Shown: positions 34,992 through 43,952 of the stretch, piece after piece
How positions within the stretch are numbered: the first letter of the stretch is position 1
How the letters are laid out: every line of letters begins with the position of its first letter
Source of the DNA: Streptomyces sp. ALI-76-A
Lineage (GTDB): Bacteria > Actinomycetota > Actinomycetes > Streptomycetales > Streptomycetaceae
Assembly (NCBI RefSeq): GCF_030287445.1
Contig: NZ_JASVWB010000002.1
Location: 7,440,001-7,504,000 of the forward strand
Length of the DNA stretch: 64,000 nucleotides
Reading direction: 5' to 3'
Program-made: the position numbers and the translations under genes
Notes under the pieces: model-generated
What the model saw: the letters and a program-made list of their open reading frames with translations, nothing else
What the model was told of the DNA's origin: nothing
The model's database searches: none

Positions 34992-36191
34992 ATGTTCGAC
35001 TCCGTGCGTGACGATCTGCGCGTCACCCTCGACGAGATCCGCGCCGCCGGTCTGCACAAGCCCGAGCGCGTGATCGACAGCCCGCAGTCGGCGACCGTCA
35101 ACGTGTCCGCGGGCGGCCGTCCCGGCGAGGTCCTCAACTTCTGTGCCAACAACTACCTCGGGCTCGCCGACCACCCCGAGGTGATCGCCGCCGCACACGA
35201 GGCCCTGGACCGCTGGGGCTACGGCATGGCGTCCGTGCGCTTCATCTGCGGGACGCAGCAGGTGCACAAGGAGCTGGAGGCGCGCCTGTCGTCCTTCCTC
35301 GGCCAGGAGGACACGATCCTCTACTCCTCCTGCTTCGACGCCAACGGCGGTGTGTTCGAGACACTGCTCGGCCCGCAGGACGCGGTCATCTCCGACGCGC
35401 TCAACCACGCCTCGATCATCGACGGCATCCGTCTGTCGAAGGCCCGCCGCTTCCGCTACGCCAACCGCGATCTCGCGGACCTGGAACGCCAGTTGAAGGA
35501 GGCCACGGAGGGAGGCGCGCGGCGGAAGCTGATCGTCACCGACGGCGTCTTCTCCATGGACGGCTATGTGGCCCCGCTCCGCGAGATCTGCGACCTCGCC
35601 GACCGCCACGACGCGATGGTCATGGTCGACGACTCCCACGCGGTCGGCTTCGTCGGTCCCGGCGGGCGCGGCACCCCGGAACTGCACGGCGTGATGGACC
35701 GCGTCGACATCATCACCGGCACCCTCGGCAAGGCGCTCGGCGGGGCCTCCGGCGGGTATGTCGCCGCCCGCGCCGAGATCGTCGCGCTGCTGCGCCAGCG
35801 CTCACGGCCGTACCTCTTCTCCAACACCCTCGCCCCGGTGATCGCCGCCGCGTCCCTGAAGGTGCTCGACCTACTGGAGTCGGCGGACGACCTGCGCGTG
35901 CGGCTGGCCGGGAACACCGCCCTCTTCCGTCGCCGGATGACCGAGGAGGGCTTCGACGTCCTGCCCGGCGACCACGCCATCGCGCCCGTGATGATCGGGG
36001 ACGCGGCGAGGGCCGGCCGCCTGGCCGAGCTGCTGCTGGAGCGCGGCGTCTACGTGATCGGGTTCTCCTACCCGGTCGTGCCGCAGGACCAGGCCCGGAT
36101 CCGCGTCCAGCTCTCCGCCGCGCACTCCACCGAGGACGTGCACCGGGCGGTGGACGCGTTCGTCGCGGCGCGGGCGGAGCTGGACGCCTGA
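34992..36191 (+). CDS. kbl: Glycine C-acetyltransferase (2-amino-3-ketobutyrate CoA ligase)
   Basis: 399 residues, alpha-oxoamine synthase family. [40 protein letters not shown] and the PLP Lys at residue 247 in [14 protein letters not shown] are all present. It cleaves 2-amino-3-ketobutyrate with CoA to glycine and acetyl-CoA. ATG 34992 has AGGAG 6 nt upstream. The 175-bp gap after tdh contains only low-complexity CACCGCxCTC-type repeats. Confidence 0.96.
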   Translation: MFDSVRDDLRVTLDEIRAAGLHKPERVIDSPQSATVNVSAGGRPGEVLNFCANNYLGLADHPEVIAAAHEALDRWGYGMASVRFICGTQQVHKELEARLSSFLGQEDTILYSSCFDANGGVFETLLGPQDAVISDALNHASIIDGIRLSKARRFRYANRDLADLERQLKEATEGGARRKLIVTDGVFSMDGYVAPLREICDLADRHDAMVMVDDSHAVGFVGPGGRGTPELHGVMDRVDIITGTLGKALGGASGGYVAARAEIVALLRQRSRPYLFSNTLAPVIAAASLKVLDLLESADDLRVRLAGNTALFRRRMTEEGFDVLPGDHAIAPVMIGDAARAGRLAELLLERGVYVIGFSYPVVPQDQARIRVQLSAAHSTEDVHRAVDAFVAARAELDA

Positions 36192-36221
36192 CCAGGCGGA
36201 CATATTGCGATAATCGTTCGC

Positions 36222-37124
36222 ATGATCGAAGCGCGGCGGCTCCACATCCTGCGTGCGGTGGCCGACCACCGCACGGTGACGGCGGCTGCCGCCGCGCTGT
36301 ACCTCACCCCGTCGGCGGTCTCGCAGCAGCTGACGGCCCTGGAGCAGGAGACCGGCCACCGGCTGGTCGAGCGCGGCGCCAAGGGCGTACGGCTGACTCC
36401 GGCCGGTGAGATCCTGCTCCGCCACACCCACGCGGTCCTCGCCCAGCTGGAGCGCGCCGGGGCCGAGCTCGCCGCCTACGGTTCGGGCCAGGCGGGCACG
36501 GTCACCGTCGCCTCCTTCGCCACCGGCATCGCCCTGGTCGTCGCGCCCGCGGTGACCCGCCTCGCCGGCACGGCGCCCGGTATCCGCATCCGCGTGCAGG
36601 ACGCCGAGGGGGACGCCAGCCTGCCGATGGTGCTGGACCGGCAGGTCGACGTCGCGGTCGCCGTCGAGTACCGCGGGGCCCCGCGCGCCGACGACCCGCG
36701 CCTGGCGCACGTCCCGCTGTACGCCGAGCCCTTCGACGCGGTCGTCCCGGTCAGCCACCGCCTCGCCGACGCCGACGAGGTCCCGCTCGCGGAGCTGGCC
36801 AAGGACCCGTGGATCGGCCCCTACCCGGGCAACCCGTGCCACGAGGTGGTCGTCCTCGCCTGTGAGGGCGCCGGTTTCCAGCCTCGCCTCGAACACTCCT
36901 CGGACGACTTCCGTGCCGTGGTGGCCCTGGCGTCCGCCGACGTGGGCGTCGCCCTCGTGCCCCGTTCGGCGCTGCGCGGCATGGACCTCACCGGTGTGGT
37001 CGTCCGGCCCGTCGACGGTGTCGCGCCCACCCGCCGGGTGTTCGCGGCGGTACGGCGGGGCGCGGAGGAGCATCCCCTGATCCGTCCGGTGCTGGACGCG
37101 TTGGAGGCAGCTGCTCCGATGTGA
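36222..37124 (+). CDS. LysR-family transcriptional regulator
   Basis: 300 residues. The N-terminal winged HTH is LHILRAVADHRTVTAAAAAL then YLTPSAVSQQLTALEQETG. The substrate-binding domain follows (TVTVASFATGIALVVAPAV, VDVAVAVEYR, DDFRAVVALASADVGVALVP). It starts 30 nt after kbl with no Shine-Dalgarno sequence; the start overlaps an inverted repeat TGCGA-N7-TCGCA (36206-36222), a plausible autoregulatory LysR box. Whether it controls tdh-kbl is open. Confidence 0.9.
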   Translation: MIEARRLHILRAVADHRTVTAAAAALYLTPSAVSQQLTALEQETGHRLVERGAKGVRLTPAGEILLRHTHAVLAQLERAGAELAAYGSGQAGTVTVASFATGIALVVAPAVTRLAGTAPGIRIRVQDAEGDASLPMVLDRQVDVAVAVEYRGAPRADDPRLAHVPLYAEPFDAVVPVSHRLADADEVPLAELAKDPWIGPYPGNPCHEVVVLACEGAGFQPRLEHSSDDFRAVVALASADVGVALVPRSALRGMDLTGVVVRPVDGVAPTRRVFAAVRRGAEEHPLIRPVLDALEAAAPM

Positions 37125-37140
37125 CCCGCGAAACCCGTTC

Positions 37141-37175
37141 GTTTCATTTATGGGATACCGTCCCGGATATGAAAC
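37141..37175. promoter_or_regulatory. Inverted repeat overlapping the XRE-cupin start codon
   Basis: GTTTCAT (37141-37147) and ATGAAAC (37169-37175) are exact complements at the ends of an imperfect dyad with 15-bp arms (about 12 of 15 matching) around TACCG. The right arm includes the start codon of the regulator gene. Likely autoregulatory operator; no ribosome binding site is visible, so the mRNA may be leaderless. Confidence 0.5.
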
Positions 37176-37816
37176 ACGCCCTTGGAGGGGGTTCCCTCAC
37201 CCCGGCTTCGCGCACGGCCACCGTCGACCCCGCAGACCCCGCAGACCCCGCCGACCCTGTCGACACCGTGGACACCCGGCTCGGTGCGCGGCTCGCCGGG
37301 CTGCGGGCCGAACGCGGCTGGAGCCTCGGGGAGTTGGCGGAGCGGACCGGAGTGAGCCGGTCCACCCTGTCCCGGGCCGAGCGGGCGGAGATCAGCCCCA
37401 CCGCCTCCCTCCTGAACCGGCTCTGTCACGTCTACGGCCGGACCATGTCCCAGCTCCTCAGCGAGGTCGAGGCGGAACCGGCGCTGCTGGTACGGGCCGC
37501 CGAACAGCCGGTGTGGGAGGACCGGGCCTCCGGTTTCGTACGGCGTTCCGTGTCCCCGCCGCACTCCGGGCTGCGCGGCGAGCTGGTGGAGGGGCGGCTC
37601 GCCGCGGGCGCCGACCTCGCGTACGACCGGCCGCCGGTGCCCGGCCTGGAACAGCACGTCTGGGTGCTGTCCGGAGCGCTCGACGTGACCACGCAGGACG
37701 TCGAGCACCACCTCGCCACCGGGGACTGCCTGCGGATGCGGGTGTGGGGTCCGACGCGCTTCCGGTGCGCCGGTCAGGAGGCGGCGCGGTACGTGCTGGC
37801 GGTGGTGCTGCCGTGA
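37169..37816 (+). CDS. XRE-family regulator with cupin domain
   Basis: 215 residues from ATG 37169. After a DPADPADPADP low-complexity stretch comes an XRE helix-turn-helix (LAGLRAERGWSLGELAERTG then VSRSTLSRAERAEISP, ~residues 35-90), then a cupin-like domain (LEQHVWVLSGALDVTTQDVEHHLATGDCLRM in parts). The stop overlaps the start of the acetyltransferase gene. Regulator-acetyltransferase pairs of this form are widespread in actinomycetes, and the regulator probably represses the pair. Confidence 0.88.
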   Translation: MKHALGGGSLTPASRTATVDPADPADPADPVDTVDTRLGARLAGLRAERGWSLGELAERTGVSRSTLSRAERAEISPTASLLNRLCHVYGRTMSQLLSEVEAEPALLVRAAEQPVWEDRASGFVRRSVSPPHSGLRGELVEGRLAAGADLAYDRPPVPGLEQHVWVLSGALDVTTQDVEHHLATGDCLRMRVWGPTRFRCAGQEAARYVLAVVLP

Positions 37817-38364
37817 TCGTCTCCCGGCTGGACGAAACGCAGCTGAACGCCGCTGTCGAGGAGTTGGCGGACCTGCTGGTCGACACCGTGGACGACGGGG
37901 CCTCGGTGGGATTCCTCGCCCCGCTCGACCGCGAGACGGCCCTCGCCTGGTGGGAGGAGCGCGCCGCCGCGGCCGCCGCCGGTCGACTCGCCGTGTGGAC
38001 GGCGCACGACGGGGACCGGACCGTGGGCACGGTCACGCTGGCCTTCCCCGACAAACCCAACAGCCGCCACCGCGCCGAACTGGTCAAGCTGATGGTGCAC
38101 CGGGACGCCCGGGGCCAGGGCCTGGGCCGCGGACTCCTGACCGTCGCGGAGCGGGCCGCGGCCGAGGCGGGCGTCACTCTCCTCCACCTGGACACGGAGA
38201 CCGGCAGCCACGCCGAGCACCTCTACCGCGCGGCCGGCTGGACCAGGGCCGGTGTGATCCCCGACTACGCGGCCGACCCGGCCGGGGCACTGCGGCCGAC
38301 GACGCTGTACTACAAGCGTGTAGGCGCCCGTACGGATGCCCAGGCGGGCACTCTCACCAGGTGA
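37813..38364 (+). CDS. GNAT-family N-acetyltransferase
   Basis: 183 residues. The acetyl-CoA binding motif A is LMVHRDARGQGLGRGLL (R-G-x-G-x-G) at about residue 95. Motif B follows (LLHLDTETGSHAEHLYRAAGW). GTG 37813 overlaps the stop of the XRE regulator (GTGA), so the two are coupled. Substrate unknown; the small polar N-terminal half suggests a metabolite rather than a protein target. Confidence 0.9.
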   Translation: MIVSRLDETQLNAAVEELADLLVDTVDDGASVGFLAPLDRETALAWWEERAAAAAAGRLAVWTAHDGDRTVGTVTLAFPDKPNSRHRAELVKLMVHRDARGQGLGRGLLTVAERAAAEAGVTLLHLDTETGSHAEHLYRAAGWTRAGVIPDYAADPAGALRPTTLYYKRVGARTDAQAGTLTR

Positions 38365-38394
38365 TTGTCAGTGGCAGCCGCTACGGTGCCTGTC

Positions 38395-38754
38395 ATGCCG
38401 GATGCCGAAGACGTACGACGGATCGCCCTGTCCCTGCCGGACACGACGGAGAAGACCGCCTGGAGCATGCCCACCTTCCGGGTCGCGGGGAAGATGTTCG
38501 CCACGCTGCCCGAGGACGAGACCTCCCTCGCCGTGCGCTGCCCCAAGGAGGAGCGCGACGAACTGGTCCTGGCCGAGCCGGAGAAGTTCTGGATCGCCGG
38601 CCACGAGGCCCAGTTCGCCTGGGTACGGGCCCGCCTCGCCGCTTTGGAGGACGAGGACGAACTGCGGGACATCCTCATCGACTCCTGGCGCCAGGCGGCA
38701 CCCACCGGACTGCTCGACGCCCACCCCGAGTTGGGGTCGCCGGCCGTCGGCTGA
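38395..38754 (+). CDS. MmcQ/YjbR-family DNA-binding-like protein
   Basis: 119 residues. It has the YjbR pattern: VRRIALSLPDTTEKTAWSMP then TFRVAGKMFATL, SLAVRCPKEERDELV and WVRARLAAL. The fold is CyaY-like and a DNA-binding role is only proposed for the family. ATG 38395 is the family-like start; TTG 38365 would add ten residues. It lies 30 nt after the acetyltransferase gene and may be co-transcribed. Confidence 0.85.
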   Translation: MPDAEDVRRIALSLPDTTEKTAWSMPTFRVAGKMFATLPEDETSLAVRCPKEERDELVLAEPEKFWIAGHEAQFAWVRARLAALEDEDELRDILIDSWRQAAPTGLLDAHPELGSPAVG

Positions 38755-38956
38755 CCACGCCCCGGCGCCGTCGGCGTGGCCTGGGCCGGGTTCCGCGGGC
38801 CGGGACTCCGCGACCGGTCGACGGGCGCCCAGCGGGTTGGCGGACGGCGGCGGACGGCACCGCGTCAAGCCCGATAAACGGGTGCGCGACCATCGACCCG
38901 AGTGCGGTATTGTTTCCCTGCGCGTTCGGCCAGGGAAAGCCCAGGTCAGACGGCAC

Positions 38957-39030
<74 letters not shown>

Positions 39031-39040
39031 CGGTGTTCAT

Positions 39041-39072
39041 CAGCGGGTCCGCCGACTACGGCGGGCCCGCTG
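39041..39072 (+). terminator. Hairpin after tRNA-Pro copy 1
   Basis: 13-bp arms CAGCGGGTCCGCC and GGCGGGCCCGCTG (one G-U pair), 6-nt loop, starting 10 nt after the tRNA end. Confidence 0.75.
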
Positions 39073-39305
39073 ACGCGTTCGTCCGACCCGGACCGGCGAG
39101 GCGGGCCGCGTTCCGCGGAACGTCGGCATGTCAGGCGGTCGCCGGACTCACGGAACCCGCCGAGCCGCCGCGAGGACCTGCGGGACCGCGTCCTCAGGAC
39201 GGCGTGGGGGAGTGTCCGGGTCGGGGGCGAGAACACCTGGACCGCGTGGCCCGCGTCGCGGGACACGGCACGCCGAACGGCCGTCCCCGCGGGTATAACC
39301 GGACC

Positions 39306-39668
39306 ATGATCTATCACGTCGTACCACTCGCCGACTGGATGACCGATCCCGAGTGCCCCTACGCCCCCGCCTCCCTCGCGGAGGAGGGATTCGTGCACTG
39401 CTCGGCCGACGAGCGGACGACCCTGGCCGTCGTCAACGCCTTCTACCGGGACGCGCCCAGGCCGCTGATGGCGCTGGTCCTCGACGAGGAACGGCTCGGT
39501 TCCGTGGTGGCGTGGGAGGCGGCGGCGCCCGCCCCGCCGCCCGGGGTCGCCGAGGGAACCCTGTTCCCGCATGTGTTCGGCCCGCTCGACCGCGAGGCCG
39601 TCGCGCGGGTCCTGCGCGTCGAGTGGGACGAGAGCGGCCGGGCCGTGGGGTTCACCGAAGCGGACTGA
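39306..39668 (+). CDS. DUF952 family protein
   Basis: 120 residues. The diagnostic start IYHVVPLADW, the middle GFVHCSADERTT and the end ...FPHVFGPLDREAV match DUF952 (a small glutathione-S-transferase-like or ADP-ribosyl-transferase-like fold in the database view; function unknown). ATG 39306 lacks a strong ribosome binding site (GGACC). It stands alone after the tRNA and ~230 bp of featureless sequence, and is followed by a hairpin. Confidence 0.85.
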   Translation: MIYHVVPLADWMTDPECPYAPASLAEEGFVHCSADERTTLAVVNAFYRDAPRPLMALVLDEERLGSVVAWEAAAPAPPPGVAEGTLFPHVFGPLDREAVARVLRVEWDESGRAVGFTEAD

Positions 39669-39671
39669 CCC

Positions 39672-39699
39672 GCCCCGGCACCAGAACGCCGGCCGGGGC
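39672..39699 (+). terminator. Hairpin after the DUF952 gene
   Basis: 8-bp arms GCCCCGGC and GCCGGGGC with a 12-nt loop, 3 nt after the stop. Confidence 0.55.
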
Positions 39700-39849
39700 A
39701 CCCGCACCGCGAGGCAGGGACGCGGCACCCGCGTCGACACGGTGGCTGCTTCTCCGCCTGGTGGTGTGGGGCCGGTGGAGAAACGCCGTAGGGGCACCGC
39801 GCTGCGGCACCATCGACCCGTACCGCACGACGATCCCCAGGAGCCCACC

Positions 39850-40176
39850 ATGGCCCGTTCCGAAGCGCGCGTCGCCACCGACCGCCCGCACCGCTACGCC
39901 AAGCAGCTCGCCTCCCACCTCGGCCGCCGCGCCGAGACCAGCTGGGACGAGGACAGCGGCGAGGGCCGGCTGGTCCTCCAGGACGGCACGGGCGCCCTCA
40001 CCGCGACCGAGGGCGCCCTGCTGCTCTCGGTGGAGTCGCAGGCCGAACACCTCGACCGTCTGGAAGACGTCGTCGGCCGCCATCTGGTCCGCTTCGGCAC
40101 CAAGGACGAGCTCGTCGTCGAGTGGCGGCGCGACACCGGTGAGCCCGGCACCACACAGCGCAATGACACCGACTGA
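39850..40176 (+). CDS. DUF2218 family protein
   Basis: 108 residues: RYAKQLASHLGRR and ETSWDEDSGEGRLVLQDG, then AEHLDRLEDVVGRHLVRFG. This matches DUF2218, small proteins often found beside iron-siderophore genes; no such genes are here. ATG 39850 is the family-like start. It is convergent with the NUDIX-like gene, 39 bp away. Confidence 0.82.
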   Translation: MARSEARVATDRPHRYAKQLASHLGRRAETSWDEDSGEGRLVLQDGTGALTATEGALLLSVESQAEHLDRLEDVVGRHLVRFGTKDELVVEWRRDTGEPGTTQRNDTD

Positions 40177-40215
40177 CGGCCCGGCCCGCGGCTGACGGCC
40201 CGGGACCGCGGACTC

Positions 40216-40752
40216 TCAGATCACGCAGCCCATGTGCGCCAGCGCCTGCTTGAGCAGGACTCCGTGGCCGCCCGGCATCTCGCTCTGCACCGCGGGCGAC
40301 AGCGCCTCCTGCGGGCTGAACCAGACCAGGTCCAGGGCGTCCTGCCGGGGGCGGCAGTCGCCGCTGACCGGCACCACGTAGGCGAGCGACACGGCGTGCT
40401 GGCGCGGGTCGTGGTACGGCGTGATGCCCTGGGTCGGGAAGTACTCGGCCACGGTGAAGGGCTGGAGGGAGGCCGGCACGCGGGGCAGGGCGACCGGGCC
40501 GAGGTCCTTCTCCAGGTGGCGCAGCAGCGCGTCCCGGACGCGCTCGTGGTGCATCACCCGGCCGGACACCAGGGTCCGGCTGACCGTCCCGTCCGGACCG
40601 ATGCGGAGCAGGACTCCGATGCTGGTGACTTCACCGCTGTCGTCGACGCGCACGGGCACGGCCTCGACGTACAGGATCGGCATACGGGCGCGCGCGAACT
40701 CGAGCTCGTCGGAACTCAGCCAACCGGACGTGGTATCGGTCATGTCAGACAT
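40216..40752 (-). CDS. NUDIX-fold family protein (DUF4916-like)
   Basis: 178 residues. The sequence has the beta strands of a NUDIX fold (PILYVEAVPVRVDDSGEV, SIGVLLRIGPDGTVSRTLVSG) and a degenerate helix (HHERVRDALLRHLEKDLG), without a standard Gx5Ex7REUxEExGU box. This fits the actinobacterial NUDIX-like family labelled DUF4916. Pyrophosphatase activity is therefore doubtful. It is monocistronic, convergent with the DUF2218 gene. Confidence 0.8.
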   Translation of the reverse strand: MSDMTDTTSGWLSSDELEFARARMPILYVEAVPVRVDDSGEVTSIGVLLRIGPDGTVSRTLVSGRVMHHERVRDALLRHLEKDLGPVALPRVPASLQPFTVAEYFPTQGITPYHDPRQHAVSLAYVVPVSGDCRPRQDALDLVWFSPQEALSPAVQSEMPGGHGVLLKQALAHMGCVI

Positions 40753-40934
40753 TGCTTGATCATACTTTCCGGACGTGGCGAAAAACGGGTAGACCTGGTG
40801 AGCGTTGTCACCCGGGAACCCGTACGGCGATCCGCGGGGCGTGCCGCGCGCTCAGCCCGTTCGCCGGGCCCGCGCGTGGTCGTAGCCCTCCTGGGGCGAG
40901 CCCTGGCCGACGTGCCGCCGGGCCGGTGCCCGGC

Positions 40935-41747
40935 TCAGGGTTTCACCGCCACCGCGCCGAACTGCGGTACCACGACGGGGGACGCGGACTCGGCGCGCCA
41001 CTGCGAGCACGACACCAGACCGGGCTCCAGCAGGTCCAGACCGTCGAAGAAGGCGGCGATGTCCGCGCGGCTGCGGGCGGTGATCGGCGGGGTGGCGTTC
41101 TCGTTCCAGAACCTCATCGCCGACATCTGGCCCTCGCCGCCGAGGTCGGCGTCGAACGTGGGATGCGTGAGGGCCAGATGGCTGCCGGAGGGCAGTGCGG
41201 CCATCACGCGGTGGACGATGTCCCGCGCTTTGTCGGTGTCCAGGACGAAGTTCAGGATGCCCAGCATCATCACGGCGACCGGCCGACCGAAGTCCAGGGT
41301 CCGCCCGGCGCGTTCGAGGATGGCGTCCGGGTCGTGCACGTCGGCGTCGATGTAGTCGGTGATCCCGTCGGTGGTGCCGGTGAGCAGGGTGCGGGCGTGG
41401 ACCAGCACGATGGGGTCGTTGTCGACGTAGACGATCCGCGAGTCGGGGGCGATCCGCTGGGCGATCTCGTGGGTGTTGTCGACGGTCGGCAGCCCGGTGC
41501 CGATGTCGAGGAACTGCCGCACGCCCTGCTCCTCGGCGAGGAACCGCACCGCGCGGCCCAGGAACCAGCGGTCGGCGCGGGCTATCTCCCGGATGACCGG
41601 GAACATCCCGGCCACGTGCTCGCCGACCTGCTGGTCCACCTCGTAGTGGTCCTTGCCGCCGATCCAGTAGTTCCACACGCGGGCGTTGTGTGCCACCCCG
41701 GTGTTCAGCCTCGCCGACGTGCCTGAGGGGGTGTGGCTGTCACTCAC
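40935..41747 (-). CDS. SAV2177-family SAM-dependent methyltransferase (DUF574)
   Basis: 270 residues from GTG 41747, set by AGGAG 7 nt upstream; ATG 41795 would add 16. Hallmarks are NARVWNYWIGGKDHYEVD near the N-terminus, the SAM site FLDIGTGLPT, and IVYVDNDPIVLVHA. The family is large in Streptomyces and its substrate is mostly unknown. It is divergent from the P450 gene across 340 bp. A paralogue of the same family lies on the other side of the P450. Confidence 0.92.
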   Translation of the reverse strand: MSDSHTPSGTSARLNTGVAHNARVWNYWIGGKDHYEVDQQVGEHVAGMFPVIREIARADRWFLGRAVRFLAEEQGVRQFLDIGTGLPTVDNTHEIAQRIAPDSRIVYVDNDPIVLVHARTLLTGTTDGITDYIDADVHDPDAILERAGRTLDFGRPVAVMMLGILNFVLDTDKARDIVHRVMAALPSGSHLALTHPTFDADLGGEGQMSAMRFWNENATPPITARSRADIAAFFDGLDLLEPGLVSCSQWRAESASPVVVPQFGAVAVKP

Positions 41748-42087
41748 GTCCGTGCTCCTTGTCGCGCCTTGGCCTTCCTCGGCCCTCGTCGTCATTGTGC
41801 CGCCCGAAGATCAGCTCTGTCCCCAAAACCCCCGGCGAAGGGCGGGCGGGCCGGGCCGCGCGCCCTGGGCCCAGGGGGTGGTGCGCTCCCCTTCGACTCC
41901 CGCCCCAGGGACGGCCGTCGGGGCGCCCCGGCTCGACCGCCGAGAGCCCGCTGACGGGCGCGTTCCTTGCTACCGGTGAGTACCCCGGGGGTGTGGCGCG
42001 CGTGACCCCTGAGGTAAGGTCCCCCCGGTCCGCAACCACGCACAGGCCGCGGACCGCTACGCGCAGTGTCGAAGAGGGCGGCAAATC
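41748..42087. other. Divergent intergenic region, methyltransferase / P450
   Basis: No gene is supported. It holds the divergent promoters of the methyltransferase and the P450. The GAGGGCGG at 42074-42081 is the only ribosome-binding-like sequence near the P450 start. No clear dyad was found. Confidence 0.35.
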
Positions 42088-43497
42088 ATGGAAATCCACC
42101 TGGTCGACGAAGGGGAGCCGGCGGCGGGAGGGGCGCGGCTGGAGGCGCTGGCACCGGAACCCCTGCTGACCCGGGACTACGAGACGCGCCCCGCGCTCGT
42201 CTACGAACGGCTGCGGCAACGGCACGGCCCCGTCGCGCCGGTCGACCTGCTCGGCGTCCCCGCGTGGCTCGTGCTGGGCTACCGCGAGTCGCTTCAGGTG
42301 CTGCAGGACGACGCGGCCTGGCCGAAGGGCCTGGAGAACTGGCGGGCCCGGTCGGAGGGCCGGGTCCCCGCCGACTGGCCGCTCGGCCCCTCCCTCGAGG
42401 TCAACCACGTACTGATCCAGGGCGGTCCGGGCTACCGCCCGCTGCGCACCGCCTGGGACGTCGCCCTGCGACCGTTCCAGGACCCGCGCCACCCCCAGGC
42501 CAAGCGGCTGAAAGCGGCCGTCACGGTCTACGCCGACGAGCTGATCACCCTGCTCGCGCAGGGCGGTGGCACCGGCATGGCCGACCTGTCGGCACAGTTC
42601 TCCCGCCCGCTCCCGCTGATGGCGGCGAGCCACCTGCTCGGCTTCCCCGGATCGCAGGGCGACGACGCCCTGATGGACATGTGGCGCGTGCTGGACGCGG
42701 GCCCGGACGCGGAACCCGCCCTGGACCGCCTGCTGGGGACGCTCACGGAGCTGGCCGCCGCCAAGGTCGAGCGACCGGGGAACGACTTCCCCTCCCACCT
42801 GCTGGCCGCCCACCCGGACCTCTCGGTCGACGAGCTGGCCCGGGAGCTGTTCATGCTGCTCGGCATGACCTCCGACCACGTCGGCATCCTCATCTCCAAC
42901 ACCGTGGTCGAGGTGATCTCCGGCGAGCGCGAGGGCGGGGTGCGTACCGCCCTGTCCGCCGGGATGATCCGGGAGACCATGAACCGGGTGGTCATGCGCA
43001 AGCCGCCCCTGGTCAACTTCGTGCCGAGGTTCGCGGCCGAGGACACCCGGCTCGGGCACTACACCATCCACGCCGGCGACCCGGTGTGGGTCTCCTCCGC
43101 CGCCGCGCACGCGGACCCGCTCTTCGCCGGACAGATGGCGCCGGGCTCCTCCACCATCAGCAGCCGGGCGCACCTGTCGTGGGGCGCGGGGCCCCGCCAG
43201 TGCCCCGCCCGCGAGCTGGCGTCGACGATCGCCTCGGCGGGCGTGAGCCGCCTCTTCGAACGGTTCGGGCATCTGGAGCTCGCCCTCCCGGTCGACCAAC
43301 TGCCGTGGCGTTCCTCGCCGTTCATGCGGGGACTGCGCTCGCTGCCGGTGCGTTACGAACTGGCCGAGCGGCCGGTGCCGGTGGTGCCGCTGCGCGAGGA
43401 GACCGCGAGCCCCGCGGCCGACGTACCGGACCTGGCCGCCAAGCGGCGGTCGTCGCTGTGGCGGTACCTGACGGGCCTCATCCGCTCGGGCGGCTGA
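42088..43497 (+). CDS. Cytochrome P450, CYP157-like, without a normal ExxR motif
   Basis: 469 residues including a ~45-residue C-terminal extension. The heme loop is LSWGAGPRQCPAREL, with the Cys ligand near residue 371 and Trp where most P450s have Phe. In the I helix the usual AGxDT is replaced by LGMTSDHVG. In the K helix the ExxR is replaced by RETMNRVV (Glu and Arg four apart). CYP157 members of Streptomyces are known to lack ExxR, so this fits that family. CYP157 genes often sit in conservons; here the conservon is ~9 kb away. No redox partner gene is adjacent. Confidence 0.88.
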   Translation: MEIHLVDEGEPAAGGARLEALAPEPLLTRDYETRPALVYERLRQRHGPVAPVDLLGVPAWLVLGYRESLQVLQDDAAWPKGLENWRARSEGRVPADWPLGPSLEVNHVLIQGGPGYRPLRTAWDVALRPFQDPRHPQAKRLKAAVTVYADELITLLAQGGGTGMADLSAQFSRPLPLMAASHLLGFPGSQGDDALMDMWRVLDAGPDAEPALDRLLGTLTELAAAKVERPGNDFPSHLLAAHPDLSVDELARELFMLLGMTSDHVGILISNTVVEVISGEREGGVRTALSAGMIRETMNRVVMRKPPLVNFVPRFAAEDTRLGHYTIHAGDPVWVSSAAAHADPLFAGQMAPGSSTISSRAHLSWGAGPRQCPARELASTIASAGVSRLFERFGHLELALPVDQLPWRSSPFMRGLRSLPVRYELAERPVPVVPLREETASPAADVPDLAAKRRSSLWRYLTGLIRSGG

Positions 43498-43530
43498 GCC
43501 GCGGCGTCACGCCGTGCGGCCGGACGGCCG

Positions 43531-43740
43531 TCATGGTGAGGGTTTCGCCTGTCCGTTCCGCCACGCCAGGCCGCGATCTCCACGCGGTTCCGGCGTCCGC
43601 TTCAGCCACGCCGGACAGGCGCGTCCTGATCGTGCAGAGGGAGATGTACGGCTCGGCGGCGATCTCGGCGTCGGTGCGGCCGAGGGCGACCGGGCGGACC
43701 ACGTCGAGCTCCCGGTCGGTGAGGGACTCGGTGAGTGGCG
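43531..43740 (-). pseudogene. LuxR-type HTH domain relic
   Basis: The reverse strand encodes LTDRELDVVRPVALGRTDAE then IAAEPYISLCTIRTRLSGV, the GerE/LuxR DNA-binding domain. After that the expected end (..LAWRNGQAKP) appears in a different frame, so there is a frameshift. No receiver or sensor domain lies upstream; the preceding codons are low-complexity Arg/Pro/Ala. It is a remnant of a NarL/LuxR regulator. Confidence 0.6.
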
Positions 43741-43952
43741 CGGGGCGGGCGGCGGAGGAACCGGTTCCACCCTCGCCCGTGGCGCGGGGGGCCTCGCCTC
43801 GCCGTACGGCCACCGTCGGCGGGCACCCACGGCCGTTCGCCGTTCGCCGTTCGGCCGGTCCGCCGCCGTGGGCGCCGCGATGTGTCGGCGCCGTCGAGCG
43901 CGGCCCCGCCGGCGGCACCGTCGGCTCCCGGGGCCGGGCGTCCGCTGCTGGG

